From an uncultured Clostridia bacterium (GTDB lineage: Bacteria > Bacillota > Clostridia > Christensenellales > Aristaeellaceae): a stretch of 6,228 nucleotides of DNA. How positions within the stretch are numbered: position 1 is the stretch's first letter; each line of letters starts with the position of its first letter. The DNA lies in the NCBI GenBank assembly GCA_946042585.1, contig CAMGDO010000061.1:1-6228 (forward strand), in the 5' to 3' direction. Made by a program: the position numbers and the translations under genes. Positions 6,191 through 6,228 of the stretch are shown here, piece by piece. The notes under the pieces were generated by a model. That model had not been told where the DNA came from, did not search any database, and saw only the letters and a list, made by a program, of their open reading frames with translations.

Positions 6191-6228
6191 CTGTCTCTTA
6201 TACACATCTGACGCTGCCGACGAAGGCT
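6191..6228. other. Illumina Nextera adapter contamination (not genomic)
   Basis: CTGTCTCTTATACACATCT (6191-6209) is the reverse complement of the 19-base Tn5 mosaic end used in Nextera libraries. It is followed without a gap by GACGCTGCCGACGA (6210-6223), the reverse complement of the Read 1 side tail. The last five bases, AGGCT, agree with the start of the reverse complement of the i5 index S508 as I remember it, but five bases are weak evidence. The adapter produces the false C-terminal peptide LSLIHI and a false stop at 6209-6211 in the methyltransferase frame. Confidence 0.97.

Overview
This window looks like part of a Clostridia-type (Firmicutes) chromosome or metagenome contig. The cdaA-cdaR pair, AGGAGG-like ribosome binding sites, extended -10 promoters and GC-rich coding sequence with GC-rich third positions suggest a higher-GC gut-type clostridial lineage. 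No species can be named from the sequence alone. The last 38 bases (6191-6228) are not genomic. They match the Illumina Nextera transposase adapter, so the biological sequence ends at 6190.

Layout. Positions 2-613 (+) hold the C-terminal part of an L-asparaginase that is cut by the left edge. Converging on it, with only two bases between the stop codons, is a three-gene minus-strand operon read from about 2210 down to 616. It encodes RadC (JAMM-fold protein), a membrane-anchored DUF218/YdcF-SanA-like protein, and a 53-residue membrane protein carrying a GIIGGADGPTA-like motif. These genes are tightly coupled: radC and the DUF218 gene share a TGATG junction, and the small gene begins 12 bases after the DUF218 stop. 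A 207-bp divergent intergenic region (2187-2393) carries one extended -10 promoter for each direction.

The plus-strand operon from about 2383 onward encodes the diadenylate cyclase CdaA, its membrane regulator CdaR (three YbbR repeats, 17-nt overlap with cdaA), an unrecognised single-pass membrane protein with an arginine-rich tail, and an RsmF-type rRNA cytosine-5 methyltransferase that overlaps the previous gene by 8 nt and is cut off by the adapter.

Functionally, CdaA makes the second messenger c-di-AMP (osmotic, potassium and cell-wall homeostasis) and CdaR modulates it at the membrane. In many Firmicutes glmM follows cdaR. Here the next two genes are an unknown membrane protein and a ribosomal RNA modifying enzyme. 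I see no tRNA, rRNA, CRISPR, insertion sequence or phage signal, and no gene-free stretch longer than 300 bases. I do not see a clearly new biological system. The best leads are the small motif-bearing membrane protein and the unknown protein in the c-di-AMP operon.
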